Numbered from the stretch's first letter, positions 1-12,870 are shown. The stretch: DNA of 64,000 nucleotides from Athripsodes cinereus (GCA_947579605.1 OX388320.1:3348001-3412000), one strand, 5' to 3'. Program-made: numbers and translations. The notes: generated by a model not told the origin, from the letters alone.

Positions 1-653
1 TATTCCCTCTTGGTGGACTTTATTTGATGATATTGTGTGATTTATTGCATGCAGTAAGTTTAGTGGCTACTCCATCTCCAGGATGTTCTATGATGTATGG
101 ATTGATTTTTGTACAATCCAAGAACAATAAGTAGTCAATTTTTCGTTAACATTTAATAATATTAAATTTAAAGAAACTACCTTCTGTTCAAATACCAACT
201 TATATTTTAAAGTCAATCAATGTTTGTTTAATCTTGCAATAATTTAAATACAGGCATTAACTAAAAATCATATTAATAACACTCTTAATAAATATAAATA
301 ACATACATGTTCCTGTTACTATTTTTTTATTATATATTCTCTTTATTGTTATTTACAACTTTACAATACATAAACATAATCAATTTACATACAGTAAATT
401 TATTGCAAAAGTGCAATTTCACAGAGTGTTGTTTGTGAAAAGATCATGCAGTTGTCATCACTTCAAATGAAATGAGATAATAAACTTATCTTACTTTGAA
501 CATGTATTAATTTCTTTTATTCTTTACTGTATGTGTAGAGTTCATTTTATAAAATAGTTTTCTGGTTCATCGCTTAAATGTAATATCAATTATTTACTAA
601 TTCTAAGATACTAACTAGCCCTTAAGATGACATGTGTGTATTGTTCATTCCAG

Positions 654-3600
654 ATTACAACTCCGATGAGTGGGGTCCAGAATATCCTTTAGGAGGTCTT
701 GCTATGCAATCTGTACCAATGCCAACTTTGTACAATACGGAAGGTAGGCAGACATGATTTTTTTTTTATTTCAATAGTCTACATTGATAAACATAACTTT
801 GTTACAATATTTTTTAACAGCAAACAAATGAGGTTAGTGTGTAGAGTACACAGAATTAAAAAAATATCTGGCATGATTTTCTGTAAGTTCTTGAGTGTCT
901 GGTAAATATTTGTAAAACATCATGTGTACGATTTTCTGATTTAATTTTTTCTATTGAAGGGTGATGAGGTATGCCATTGATTTTGAATGTTTAAATTTTA
1001 TGGTACGCATAGAACAATTAGTATTTTTATTCTGCTGACTACTCCACTTACGTAAAATTTCACCATGGTATAAACAGGGATATAGGTCAAACATATTTTG
1101 AACTACTCCAGATTAATCATTCCAATTGATCACACTCATCCATAGTCAACCTATTTGAATAGGTATTAACTAGTTAGGTATGTTGTATATGATACACATA
1201 CATATGTGAACTTCCTTAAGGAGTGCACAACACAGAGTTTCGACGCTTATGAATCGACTTAGGCTGGAGTAGTTCAAAATATGTTTGACATCTACACTTC
1301 TAGTAAGTAAAAAATCCAGTTCCCGACATCCAATTGTGTCAAAAAATTCATAACATAAAAAAGGGGTATAGGTATTTTATAATAGCAAATAATCATGCTT
1401 GTGTTATTAATATTTCTTTTGTATGATTGTAGGCGTCCGAAGAAAGAAGCTGAGCTGTATAGAGGTGATGCTGTACAACATAGCCTCTCTCCTTGGAGGT
1501 GTAGCTGCAGGGTATGATCTGAGGATGTCTAACGTCAGTCCAGTGCATCCTAGATTACAGCCATACAGGTATCAAATATCATACTAACTCCAAAGTGAAT
1601 TATGCTCTTACTCTTAATAATAATAATAATAAACTTTATTGCACAAAATCAATATGTAAAGATGAACAAAAAACATGATATCACAACAATAGAATTAATA
1701 ATTTTGTGCAATGGGCGAGTTTATTGCTGAAGCGCAATATCTTCCAACTAACCTCTTACATCATATATTAAAAAAAAAATACATACACCCTTATGTATAA
1801 AAAATACAGGTTTTATTTTTTGCTTACTAAAAACACTGTAATCTGTGAAATGTGAGTTAATTATGTACAGTGAAATATTTGACAAATTTGAAAAAAAAAA
1901 CACACCTCTGGTGTGAACAACATTGTATAGAATTTTGGATAAGGTGGTATCCGGATGGACGATGGGTCTCATTCAATGTATATATTACTTGTTTTCTTTC
2001 CAGCACTGATTCACAGAATGACCAGTATCATACAGGATCTGAAGGAAGTCCACACTTTGGTCTCGACTATGAGTTCCATACGAGTAGTGGATATGCTCAC
2101 AATACCTACCATGGGCCCGCTAAACATTACAGACCTCCACTCAATGCCATAGCTGGAAATCAGGTAAGAAATAAATGCATTCAGGGCAGATAATTTTTTG
2201 GTTCTTTATTTGGAGATTTGTTAATAATATTTTTGAACCAAATGGCCTCATATTTTATTATCATAAACTTAAATTTTGTTTTGGAAAAATTATTTAAGTG
2301 AAGTAAATTCAAAATGAATCTTCAATCACATAATGATCCATTTTATTGAACTTTGCATAATCAATTTGCCTTAGTTAATTAATTTTTGGGCATTTGATTC
2401 CAGTTGACAACAAATTTACAAGCAATAGATCAAAAGCCTCTGAGGTTCACAGACTCCCCCCAGCACTACTCCACACTCTCCACCATCCCTGCCAACATGG
2501 CTTCCACATCTAGCGGCTTTGTGGGACAGACTTTATCTACCACTAGTGAGTTGGGATCCAACTTCACCACAAACACCAGTGGGCTTAGTTCAAATCTCAG
2601 CACAGCCAGCGGCCTCGGGACAAACCTTAGTTCAACACAAGCACCCACACCTAGTCCTAGGAGAAAATCTAGCAGTACGTCAAACGAAGTAGATCTTTAT
2701 GTTAATTATAGGGAAAACTTTAACACAACTGAAAGGGTACCTGGAATGTATTTAGCCGAATATCATACTCAACCACAAGACTATCCTGACTCTAATGGGT
2801 CTCAACAGTACGCGGGCCACTTCACATCACGAGGGGAGATGTATCGCAATGAACAGGTTCATCCTCCTCACCACCCAGCGTATGGGTATGATAGGAATAA
2901 TGAATACGTAACTAAACATAGAAACTTAGATACATATCCTTATATTGTTTACAACGAATTTGGTCAAAACTTACAGCACAATTATGATAAAACTAGTTAT
3001 GATACTTATCATCATGAATACGGTCCCGAATATCAACCACCGGTGCAACAACCCTATGATAGTCCAGGAGTATCGCACAATAATAGAACTCCAATTAGAT
3101 TACCTTATAATACTCACAGAAGAAGTAATTCTAACACAAGCAATGCGTCTAGTACAAATACATCCAGTTCTAATATCAACCAGGGCTTTAGGTTAGAAGA
3201 GGAGACTACGGTGTACCCTCCGCAGTACTATAGACGCAGTCAGAGCAGTGACAAGTATACGCCTGCCTCGCAGAAAGTAATATCTGAGAAGAGGGAGTAT
3301 GACTTTGTGCAGAATAAACAAGCCTCTGCAGATCACGGTTGGAAGAGTGGAGAATACTCACATTCCAGGGAATATTACCCGAGACAGAACTCACAAGAAA
3401 ACACCAATCAGGAGAGACCAGGCACCTTAGGTTTGGAACTGGCTCCGACTAAATTAAGATCTAGTCTTAAGAAACATAATCAAAAGAAAAGTGGTAATGG
3501 TTCAGGGGGTGGTACTCCCACCAACCCAACACCTCCAGATAGTTTAACCAGTGAGGACAGTTCATACGTGTCGGCTAAAGACTCGAGTGGTTCGGGCTCT

Positions 3601-3681
3601 CGAGTTAGGTTTAGTCCGGAAACGTTAGTGGAAGCTGGGAACCCGGCACATCAGGAGAGAAGGCCGTCCAGACATACGTAG
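654..3681 (+). CDS. 3' part of an unidentified multi-exon gene with a Ser/Asn/Tyr-rich tail (possibly an MLK/slipper-type kinase)
   Basis: Four exons join in phase across GT-AG introns: 654-743, 1433-1568, 2004-2163 and 2404-3681, with stop TAG at 3679-3681. Exon 1 enters in mid-codon, so the start lies to the left. Exon 2 encodes a hydrophobic helix-like stretch (LYNIASLLGGVAAGYDLR) that I loosely associate with the region after the kinase domain of mixed-lineage kinases; this is a guess from memory. The last exon gives about 426 residues of low complexity: Ser/Thr/Asn repeats at its start (SELGSNF, SGLSSNL, SGLGTNL), a Tyr/His/Pro/Gln-rich middle and a Ser/Gly-rich end finishing PSRHT. No kinase, SH3 or CRIB motif lies in the visible part, so function is not shown. 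Coding status is strong; identity is weak. Confidence 0.8.
1621..1760 (-). mobile_element. LINE 3'-end relic with (AAT)n tail
   Basis: Read on the minus strand it carries TTAGTTGGAAGATATTGCGC, then AATAAACTCGCCCA, and ends in AATAAAGTTTATTATTATTA. Similar ends occur at 5915-6050, 6462-6560 and 6640-6780 (minus) and near 12490-12530 and 12765-12870 (plus). The simple-repeat tail is typical of a non-LTR 3' terminus. No reverse transcriptase remains here. It sits in an intron of the gene at 654-3681. Confidence 0.55.
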
Positions 3682-4320
3682 CGATGTCGTGGCCTCTACC
3701 AATATTACCTGGTGTGATATTGTACAACAAATGCAACCTCCCAACTTTATACCAAGGTAAAAGTATTTATATTCTAAAGTAAACCATTCTTTTTATACCA
3801 TTTTGTACAATGTAAATTGGAGAATCCCAGAAATCAACAATTGGATTAATAAAAACAGACATATTTTGACTTGTCAGTTCATTATGAAGAGTAGATATTT
3901 GTCATTCTAGGCATTGCTTATTTTTTATGGTACTGCATATGTCACATATTATTTCTGATAGAATTATGTATGTAGCTGGGACGTTGCATTTGTTACATAT
4001 ACATTTTCAAGACTATTTCAATGAAGATAATAAACAAACACAATATATATTATATTATTTAGCAATGTATTTATATTATTCTGTATCTAATATGTATTAT
4101 ATATGATATGATGTGTTTAGTGTGTACGGTAGCATTTACACCCTCAGTTCTATGCATCAGTTTGTTCTAACCTCAGACTGCATTATTACAGCAAAAATAG
4201 AACATTTTGTTCTTTACACAAAGTGTGCAATCTCCATATTGTCTGCATTTTGTAAATCGTCGGCATTTTTGCTATATCGATTTGTTAATAAATAAAGATC
4301 TTTAGTTGTTGCACCAATGA
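3682..4320 (+). other. probable 3' UTR with AATAAA signal
   Basis: AT-rich sequence follows the TAG of the preceding gene. Overlapping AATAAA hexamers at about 4287-4296 are the first clear polyadenylation signals on this strand. A LINE 3'-end fragment starts just after, at about 4322. The end point is an inference. Confidence 0.45.
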
Positions 4321-4321
4321 C

Positions 4322-4435
4322 AACAACATCAGAGTCTTTGGAATATTGTTGGAAGAGGTGGCTCAAATGCTGCAAGGGAGTACTAAATGGAGGAGGTTGG
4401 ATTTCGCCCTGCGCTCCAGGGAGGTACGTTGAATA
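4322..4435 (+). mobile_element. LINE 3'-end fragment (family with (TGA)n tail)
   Basis: The piece from CAACAACATCAGAG to CTCCAGGGAGG matches the end of a longer copy at 13050-13345 (plus) and of one at 21165-21420 (minus). All share a TGGAGGAGG...GG(T/A)TT(T/C) block followed by a CT-rich CCTCC/CTCC block. Family assignment rests on this mutual similarity only. Confidence 0.45.
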
Positions 4436-5190
4436 ACAATTAAGTTGAGTTGACTGAAGATTTTATTTCAACAGTAGATTTGTACAAGAATGTTGCGAAA
4501 ATAAGATGAATAAATGTTTCTTCATTTCCAGTTGTGATATATGTGTAGGTACTTCCCCTTTGTCTATAATACTCTTGAAGATGTCTATGTTCTCTTATTA
4601 GTTAAAAGATTTACTGAAAAAAGTTTATTTATCTTCTTACAGAACACTGATGATATAATCTACAGAAAGGGTAACTGATACAAAACTGAGTGTGTAAATG
4701 TTGTATATTACGAAGCTTGTATGAGGAATCGTGTACGCGAGGGCTGTCTTGTATGTTTTGCCAAACTACTGATCCATGTGTTATCGTTGTTGTAAAATGT
4801 TTCGCTTCCATGCTTGACGTTTGTGAGTGTTGTCGTATGATCATGTTTGATTGTGAAATCATCTCTATGCGAGTATTTTCAATTTTCTATCACCAATTTT
4901 ATTACAATCTTTTATGAAATTTTTATGACCAAACAATATTAGACCATTTCGCGGTGTAAACTGTCTTTTAGGTAACCCATAAACAATTTATATGCAATTT
5001 TATTAGATTAAAAAATATGATTTTATTTATTATCAATATTCTAATTGGCAATCTAAAAATATTTTGTTACAATTTTTTTATTTTTACATTTTCAAAATAT
5101 TGCTTTTTGTTTGTCCATTCTCAAATCAAAAGTTTGATTTAATTTTTCTAGTAAGTCTTATATTTTTTATTAAAACATATGTATTTGGTC
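4436..5190. other. intergenic, AT-rich, no gene seen
   Basis: Only short open frames are present, with composition like the surrounding non-coding DNA. No repeat pair or motif was recognised. Confidence 0.6.
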
Positions 5191-5198
5191 AATATATA

Positions 5199-5655
5199 TA
5201 ATGAGTTACAATTCATTGGATTGGTCTGCAACAAGTTTGGTTTTTCTTCTCCATTCGTCTCTATTCTCAGCCAGTCTTTTCAGCTCTACGTATGAGCCAC
5301 AGTTCATATCACTCTTCAGTTGGTCCATATATGCGTCTCTTGGTCGGCCTCTGCCATTTGTCCCCTCGGTCTTACCCTCCGCGATGGCTATGAGTAGTCC
5401 TGGGTGCCTGATGTTGTGGCCAATCCAGTTAGCTCGTTGTTGGCTGATTCTCTTAAGGAGTTGCCTTTTTTCGCCTACCCTGGTTAATACTTCTTCGTTT
5501 TCGACGTGCTCCGACCAATGGATCTTAAGCATGCGTCTGTAGCACCATATTTCAAAGGCCGCCAACCGTCCGCTTTCACTCTTGCTGATGGTCCATGTCT
5601 CACAACCATGAAGCAGAATGCTCCATACAAAGGCTTTAGTAAGGTCAATATACAA
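5199..5655 (-). mobile_element. 5'-truncated LINE, reverse transcriptase C-terminal end (family A)
   Basis: On the minus strand an intact frame runs from LTKAFVWSILLHGCETWT to VADQSNEL and a stop: the post-catalytic region of a non-LTR reverse transcriptase (GCETWT, AFEIWCYRRMLKI, ISQQRANWIGH, GRGRPR motifs). The copy is about 90 percent identical by eye to the longer one at 27815-28610. Both end in the same short 3' UTR, TTGTAACTCATTATATA. It begins abruptly where LTKAFVWS starts, a typical 5' truncation. The catalytic palm is absent, so the copy is dead. Confidence 0.88.
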
Positions 5656-5914
5656 CTTAAATGATATAAGCAAAATTAAGATATAATTCTGTATTGTTAG
5701 TTGTATGTACTTGAGATTGAGATTATTATTTTAGTTATTTATTTATTTTAAGAGCATTTCATCCTAAATGAGTACTTATGAAGTATCTTGAAAGTATATC
5801 GCAGAGAGATGTGGTCACAAAATATGAATGCAGTCGCCTTTATATTTCAATGTTTAGGATAAATTACATAAAATTGATATTTATGGTGCAATATTTTAAT
5901 CAAAATGTCATTAT

Positions 5915-6780
5915 TTTCACTTATTTATTCCTACTGTACATTGATTACAAGCAATTTTACTTAGAAAACAATATAATATAAACAGTCAATATACAGTGGG
6001 TGAATTTGTTACGGAGGCGCAATTTATTCCAACTAACCTAAGTACATTAACTTTTGTACTTTACCTGAACTGACTATAAAACAAAATATATAATTTCTTT
6101 TTCAATTAAATTACAGACCCATTATAACTGTTATAAAAGCAAATGAAAATAAATTCAATAATTATTGTCCTGCATATGTTGGATCACTGTATATTTTGCT
6201 TGTGGGAGATGCCTTTATGAAATAAATTGTATTTCAAAGTCCTTACTAAAAATTAATAATATTTTTATATAATGCACTGAAACTGAGACACCAAGAATGT
6301 TTTGATTAAGATATTGCAAGCCAGGATGTTTTGAGTCATAATATTTTGGATATTTTACAAAATGACAAATGTTATTCAAATAAAAATGAGTTTCACTTTT
6401 TTATAAATTAACAGTTTAATTTATGTACCTACATGCAATAAGACCACTGGCAACACCACTATGGAAGATAATAATAAACTTTATTGCACAATAAGAAGCA
6501 TAGTACATACAATACCAAGTTATATAACAATGTGATACAAATAAATTATATATTCCAACTAACCCATAGATAAGATACTGTTATGGTGTAGAGAGAGAGA
6601 GTTAGCTTGATCTATTATTGAATAAAAAAAGTTTCAATTCTTATTTATTTATTCATTTTTGACATACATTGATTACAATACATTCAATTTTATAGAGAAT
6701 TCATTAAAATAAAATACAGTCAATATACAGAAGGCGAGTTTATTTCAAAGGTGCAATCTCTTCCAACTAATCTTAAATTC
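5915..6780 (-). mobile_element. cluster of three LINE 3'-end relics
   Basis: Three minus-strand copies (about 5915-6050, 6462-6560, 6640-6780) of the 3' end described at 1621-1760. The first and third share CAGTCAATATACAG followed by GGCGAGTTTATTTCAAAGGT or close variants and TTCCAACTAA. They look like independent insertions of one family, diverged from each other. No coding region survives. Confidence 0.5.
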
Positions 6781-8184
6781 AGTAATACCAATGTGTAGTA
6801 CCCATCCTGAATATTTTATTTTTCATGACACGAAAAGGTAGATCTGTATATTGAATACAATGAAGTTAGACAGTTAGTCCGCACTGTCTGCTCCACTTGT
6901 GGAAAATACTATATGCAGTGTAGTATAGATAGATAGATAGATTTTTTCAATGCACCGTGATATTACAGTAATATTGAAATGGTAATGCATTTTGTAAAAT
7001 ATCCAGTATATCTGTCTGAGTATTCACTATTTATGTATTCAAAATAATGATACATTATTATAAAATATATTATCATGTTTATTATTATATTCTTGTATAA
7101 CATTTATTAGGCAATATTTCATTATTATTTTTATGTATTTATTCACAATTTCTTTTTGGAAAACAATATTTTATTCACTTTTTATTTAATTGATTTGTGG
7201 ATATTTGTATGAAATCTTTATTTTCTCTCGGTAATTAATTAAAGGAAATTTTGTCATAATCAAATTTAATACCTAATCATGTAAAACCACTTGATACTAT
7301 CTACTTAGAATTAATTATATTTTATTTTATTGGTGCAATTTTTCATAAGGTAAAATCATAAAAGATATCAAAACCCATAAAAAGAATAAATGTATCCATA
7401 ATTTTTCACAAAAAAGGTTAGAATTTTAATATAGCCGCAGTTTTACTCCTCATAACGTGTGAAGGATGCAAAATCCAGCATTTTATATTGCTCTTAATTA
7501 TATTTCTTTTATTTGTGATGGATGTTTGAATAATAATTATGACAAAATGACACCGAGTATTTTAATCTCATCTCGGTCAGTCCCTCCATTCTGAGGATTG
7601 TAATCATCATGCCTCATTCGCCATGTGCAGAGCCTCATGCAGTGTACAGCTGTAGAGTATTTTACCTTATTAAAAATTCCCCACGTGAATGATACTTCCA
7701 ATATGCATTACCAAAATAGACAATCCTGTTTGTAGGAACCATATTGTATTAGACATTATTATCATATTACATAATAAATGCATCACCACGTTGTTGTGTT
7801 TTAAGAAATATAATATTAATTACAACTGGAATTGGACACAGTTGATTAAACATTTAATTCTGTTAATTATGAATACTATTTTACCATCTAGCCACATGTA
7901 GTAAACATACAAGCTATCTTTAATTTAATAATCATTAACTGATAATATCAGTTAATGAAAAAAACCTTTTTTTAAGTCATTATTTTTTTTTTTTAAAATG
8001 CTGATTTTAGAGAGTTGAAACTTTTAAAAACAAGCGGATCTAATGTGAATTAGTCAGAAGACGAAAAAAGGCCGCTTGGTGTTTTTTCAAATAACCTTAA
8101 CTGAAAATAGAACTTTCTCATTTCAAAATATCTAGAGGATTAACCCCCAGAAAAAATATATACTGCTACCTAGTACTAGTATAC
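6781..8184. other. intergenic AT-rich DNA, no gene seen
   Basis: There is a short (ATAG)n run near 6928 and long A/T runs near 7985. No open frame has protein-like composition. Confidence 0.6.
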
Positions 8185-8189
8185 TATCA

Positions 8190-8415
8190 TAGTTTTTCCC
8201 ACAAGTGGGGTAACCAGGAGACTAACTGGATATAACAAACATCTTCATCTTAAAAAATATGACAAGTGGGATGGGTGGTATACCTTATTGATGAATTGTA
8301 GATGCAGAATATTTTTTATGTGATGTTTTTTTACAAATACCTGTCTTTTACAAGATACTCGAAAACTTATAGAAAAAAATGGAAACAATATTTGTTTCCC
8401 CGGGACTCCTCGAAA
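8190..8415. repeat. dispersed repeat R, degraded copy
   Basis: From CCCACAAGTGGGGTAACCAG through GGATGGGTGGTATACC to TTTTACAAGATACTCGAAAA and CCCCGGGACTCC it parallels the better copies at 25764-25998 and 60492-60732. This one is the most diverged of the three. The class is not identified. Confidence 0.6.
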
Positions 8416-11190
8416 CATGTTAAAAAATTTATTGAAAATTTTAAATTTCACTTTCAAAAGTTAGCTACATTTTTAACTTGGTTAGTTAGTGATTAATCTC
8501 AGGTCTGATTATATAACAATATACTACTGTGTCCATTTTACTGTAAGGATTATTATATAAATCAATTTTGGATACACCACTGGTGATGATGATGACATTG
8601 TACTTACTAATGTAACATTCCTTAGTGCCTGAAATTAATATTATTTATTACTATTATCTAATTACATATTCAGCCATACTCAAAAAGAATATGATAACTA
8701 GACATGCCTAAAATTAAGCCCTGATTAAATGAGTAATCTTTTATTATCCCTGCTTAAACCAACACCTAACTAACATGTTTTTTCTTTCGTGTATAATAAT
8801 ATATAATAATTTATTAACCAAAAAAATATTTACAGAACAGAGTATAACAATTTTTCACTATTTAAATTCACATTTATGAACTCAACATTACCTCACTGGA
8901 TTTGCACCCGTATCGAGAAATATACTCAATGTCATTCAAATGCTAGGTAAAAGTGTGGTCATTTCTCCCTCTAAATCACTTCAAAATCCTAAACTTTATG
9001 AGATGTTTGTACAGGACGGCTCCCTTTAACTTCCTAATTTTTTTTCGACCACTGACCACTTTGTGGGATAAGCAAATTCTAGTGCCTCCCCCAGGCCATT
9101 TCTTCTAAGGAGGCAGCAGCTTTTTCAGCACTTCCCAATTTCCTCTCAGTGTTTTCAACCAGGTCGCCCCATTGGAAGGTTCCAGTGCCCACTGGGAGGT
9201 GAAACTGTCCTCTTTGGGAACCACCCTACAGTTGATCTAATTTGTACCAAAACGCCTTGTTTAATAAAAGTATAAATAAAGAAAAAATACTGAATTGCGA
9301 TATTATAATGAAAATTGAAATTCTAACATTAATTAAAAGGAATATAATTTGACATTTGTGAGGAATAATTTTAATCAGGCATAAAGAAGTGGAAATAGTA
9401 CTTATCTCTGTTTTTTTGAGAAATAATGTGTCACTTAGGCATGTCTAACAATAAGAACAGGAGTTATTCCTTGTTTGTGAAGATGGCTGATTTTGTATTA
9501 TTAATATTATATTGTACATTGTATATTAATAATATGTTCTGTAGTGTGTAAATCTGAAAATAGTATTATTATGAAAACTCTACATGTATATTATGTATGA
9601 TTCATTTTACTCTACTCAAATGTTTGTGTTGCCCCTCCCTTTGTGTATTATATTCATTACTTTATTTTATTTATTCTACTTTTATAATAAGTATCACTTA
9701 ATTGATTAATAATCCCAAGTTATTTATTTTTTATCGTGTAAGAATCTCGATCCTAAAGCAATCACTACTTTTTTAAATATTATTAATCATTGTTTATTAT
9801 TTATGTATATATAGCGACACAACTATTTCTTTGCCTAGGTAGTAGCTATAATGATTTGACAGAAAATATCTTTGAATCAATATTATCGACTTGTCTTTTT
9901 ATGGTATCAATTTCCTTTTTTTTTGAACCGGGTCTGGCTTTATCCTATAGGTGGGAGCGAGAGCTCTCGAATAATAAAAATCTTACAAACACAAAATTGT
10001 AAAAAAGACAAAAAAATATATTACGAAATCCAGAATAACAGTTACTTCTTTTGGTGTAAAGATAACCTAGGCAATAATTGTTTTATTTTCTGTTTCTATG
10101 TTTTGTAAAATACCTAGCTTTTGTTTAATAAAAAAACATTGTTACTACTTATCAGTGACTACTTTGCAAAGGAATTACACAAATTTATCACAAATATAAA
10201 TATATATTAGTAGACTGATATAATACTGTATAATTATATCATTTAAAAGTAAAACTCATGAAACCTGTAGCACTGACTTATGTAATGTAAACAAGCACAG
10301 TCTCGGATCACTTTTTACACTCAACTAATATTTCTCCATTACATCTCTACAGAGTTTTGTGGTTGAAACTCTTATCTTAAATTAATAAAATGCTATATTG
10401 CTTAAAATCCTAATATAATTCCTACAAACCGACCATTCCTTTTCAATTGACATTTGTGTTTACGAAACGAAATTGAATGCTGTGTATGCTTTACTAATTA
10501 TTTGCTAAGTACTATTTATCTTTGTATTTTTACTTAAAATTTATTAATTTTTAGTCTATCAACTCAGTTTTCACCTAATATCAAGTTGTCCAATCTATAA
10601 GCATTCAACAAATTATCAAATGCTGTGCAAAAAAAATCTCTTTGATTCTAACTAGGTACTGCTTTGCCCGTAGAAGGCAAAGATTTGCCGAAATCAATAG
10701 GCATTTTTAAAAAATCAAATTACAGATAATACATAGTTACTTTATATTATAAAAATGTCTCGCAACTGTTACATAGTTCATTCTTCAAAAATAAGTGTTT
10801 TTTAAAATAGCTTTTTGAATGGTGAAAGATGTCACCGATTGAAATATATTAGTTTGTTTTTTATTTGATTGTTGGTTTATTACATATACAGTTTAATGCA
10901 TGTTTATTAATAAAACAGGTACATTAATTCAATGTGGAATAAAAAAATATCATATTTGCAATACACAATATTTTCATACATTAAATTATTGATGAATACC
11001 TACTTCTGTTATACGTTGTCCATATTAACATTATTATTACATAACTGATACATTACTATGTGAATGCAATAACCTATGATTATTTAATTTATGCATTTGA
11101 TAATTTGTGATTGTCATAAAAGTTGATAGTCTCTTTGTAACCTTGACTTATATTGATAGTTTCTGGTGCACATAATTCAATTTACCAATT
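8416..11190. other. intergenic; one degenerate hAT-like stretch near 9015-9230
   Basis: Mostly AT-rich with no gene. At about 9015-9230 a GC-richer segment ends in TTGGGAACCACCCTA, the reverse complement of a TAGGGTGGTTCCCAA end that recalls hAT termini, and starts with CAGGACGGCTCCC. No target-site duplication was found. Near 10755 a short frame [14 protein letters not shown] recurs at 55982 (see findings). Confidence 0.45.
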
Positions 11191-11194
11191 TTTT

Positions 11195-11230
11195 ATATCG
11201 ATACCTTAATTCGCAGATTGGGTAACTCCA
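11195..11230 (+). repeat. left terminal inverted repeat of the 2.5-kb element
   Basis: A perfect inverted match to 13706-13741. It contains the palindrome ATATCGATA-type start and ends in the repeated 14-mer ATTGGGTAACTCCA. Confidence 0.85.
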
Positions 11231-11889
11231 TTTTTTGACAAAATGACTTAATGATGCCATAATGTTGACTGTATTCCAACACACATGCTAGGTAAATTTG
11301 AAGAATCCAACTTTATTACAAATGCCCTAAAAAACACCTCAAGAAAATTGGGTAACTCCAATGTTAGTATTTACAACGCTGCAAATTGGGTAACTCCACC
11401 ATTCTGTATGGAGACTTGCGAGAGATAGGTTGTGTATTAGGAATATTTTACAAAAAAGTGGTTTTGGATATCTTATCCTGTAAAAAAATGTTAGATAACT
11501 GTAACCATAAGTATCAGCTTTATTTTCTTAAATTTTTTAAAGTTTTTTTTTATCATTTGCTCCTTATGTGATGTAGTTAATATGTAAGGTACTCACATTT
11601 TAAATAATGCAACTTTTGCAGGAGTTACTACGTGGAATTTAATTATTACTGGATATGTTTGCGCACAAGTTTTGAAGCTGATTTACTAATATTGTATTGT
11701 TTTTTAACACATATTATGTTATTATTTTTTAGTCAAATAAAAAATCTAGGTTTTAATACTTAAATAAACGACTTTATTTTTTGATATATTAGGATTTGTT
11801 GAATCATGATTATTTTTAAATAAGCTCAAAATCCGAAGAACTGAACGTGTATCTACATACATTAACTACTTATCATAAGTTTAATTTCT

Positions 11890-12030
11890 CGACCGACGGT
11901 TCTTGGTGGAAGTTCATATTAATAATTTTTAAAATGAAACACGATATATAGTTATTCCACTATTGACATTATTTATTTTGCGAGCCGGCTTTCAAGAGCT
12001 TCCGCTCTCATCGTCAGGCAAAAGTGAAAT
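11890..12030 (-). mobile_element. Penelope-like terminal region with hammerhead-like core
   Basis: Read on the minus strand: CTGACGA, a GAGAGC/GCTCTT stem capped by GGAA, then GAAA and the palindrome AGCCGGCT, followed by GTCAATAGTGGAATAACTAT and ATCGTGTTTCATTTTAAA. A second copy lies at 25655-25762 (plus) and a rearranged one at 47729-47885. CTGANGA - stem II - GAAA is the catalytic core order of hammerhead ribozymes, which are known from terminal repeats of Penelope-like elements. Assignment to Penelope is an inference from this and from the GIY-YIG relic at 23.6 kb. Confidence 0.55.
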
Positions 12031-12261
12031 GTTTACTCATCATTTTATAGATGAATAGCAGACTAAAGACTATGGTTAAATTAGTAACTGAAAATTGAAG
12101 AAGTGAAGAAAATCGTATGAGTGAAACAAATCCCAGAAATCATGATTTTCTACAAATTTATCAAAGACAATTCGAATTTTTATAATGGAATTGGCCCATC
12201 ATATTACTTGATAGTGGTAATCTTGCAGAAATCCAAAATATAAATACCTACTGATGATAAT

Positions 12262-12510
12262 AATTTAGATAATAATGCGACACAAGGGATATTGTTAGAT
12301 GCACAGGCTAATGCTATTGATCATAATATTGCAACAGAGAAGGGCAGCATAAGAGTCAACATCTCGTTAGTCCCATATTCAGAACATTCAGATTCTGACG
12401 AAAACTCTGAGACTTCTCTTGGAAAAAGGATGAAAAATGGAGTACCTAATAAAAATTTAAAATTCAAATTTAAAAAATCAAAAAGAGGTGTGATAAACTC
12501 GCCCTCTGTA
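12262..12510 (+). pseudogene. coding-like remnant, acidic then basic, unknown
   Basis: The frame reads DDNNLDNNATQGILLDAQAN, then a Ser/Asp/Glu stretch (YSEHSDSDENSETS), then a basic nuclear-localisation-like run (KRMKNG...KFKFKKSKRG). It is interrupted at about 12490 by a LINE 3' end (ATAAACTCGCCCTCTG). Composition and lack of internal stops suggest a real protein fragment, perhaps of the host element's transposase. I do not recognise the family. Confidence 0.35.
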
Positions 12511-12870
12511 TATTATTATTATTATTTATAAGATTACGGCAACCCGTCCCTTGTGGGACGATTTGTGCCAAGTACAATATTTTTAGAATATAACACGTAA
12601 TATTAAGGCATTTACTTATAAAATAATAAAATTTCTTTTGGCGGATTTTAAAATCTTGAGATATACAGAGAGGGCATCAGTGTGCAAGAGGCAAGACACT
12701 TTGATCGGATACTGGACTTCAGCTATCTCATAATACAAGTCGTAAGAGTCTCTTATTGGGCAACCGACCTCTGTATATTGATCACACCTAATTTGAATGC
12801 ATTTTTTTTATAAAATTGTATATATTGTGATCAATGTATAGTAAAGAATGAATGAATAAATAAAATAAAT
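12490..12870 (+). mobile_element. LINE 3'-end relics
   Basis: Two plus-strand matches to the family at 1621-1760: AACTCGCCCTCTGTATATTA at 12498 with an (ATT)n tail, and ACCTCTGTATATTGATCACA near 12769 ending in AATGAATGAATAAATAAA. The piece between them is unrecognised. Confidence 0.45.

Noticed and set aside
1870..2193. 107-aa frame as a separate gene
   Set aside because: Only 2004-2163 is coding, as exon 3 of the 654-3681 gene; the rest is intron with splice sites at both ends.
5201..5542. 113-aa plus-strand open frame
   Set aside because: It is the antisense of a LINE reverse transcriptase fragment whose minus-strand frame has clear motifs.
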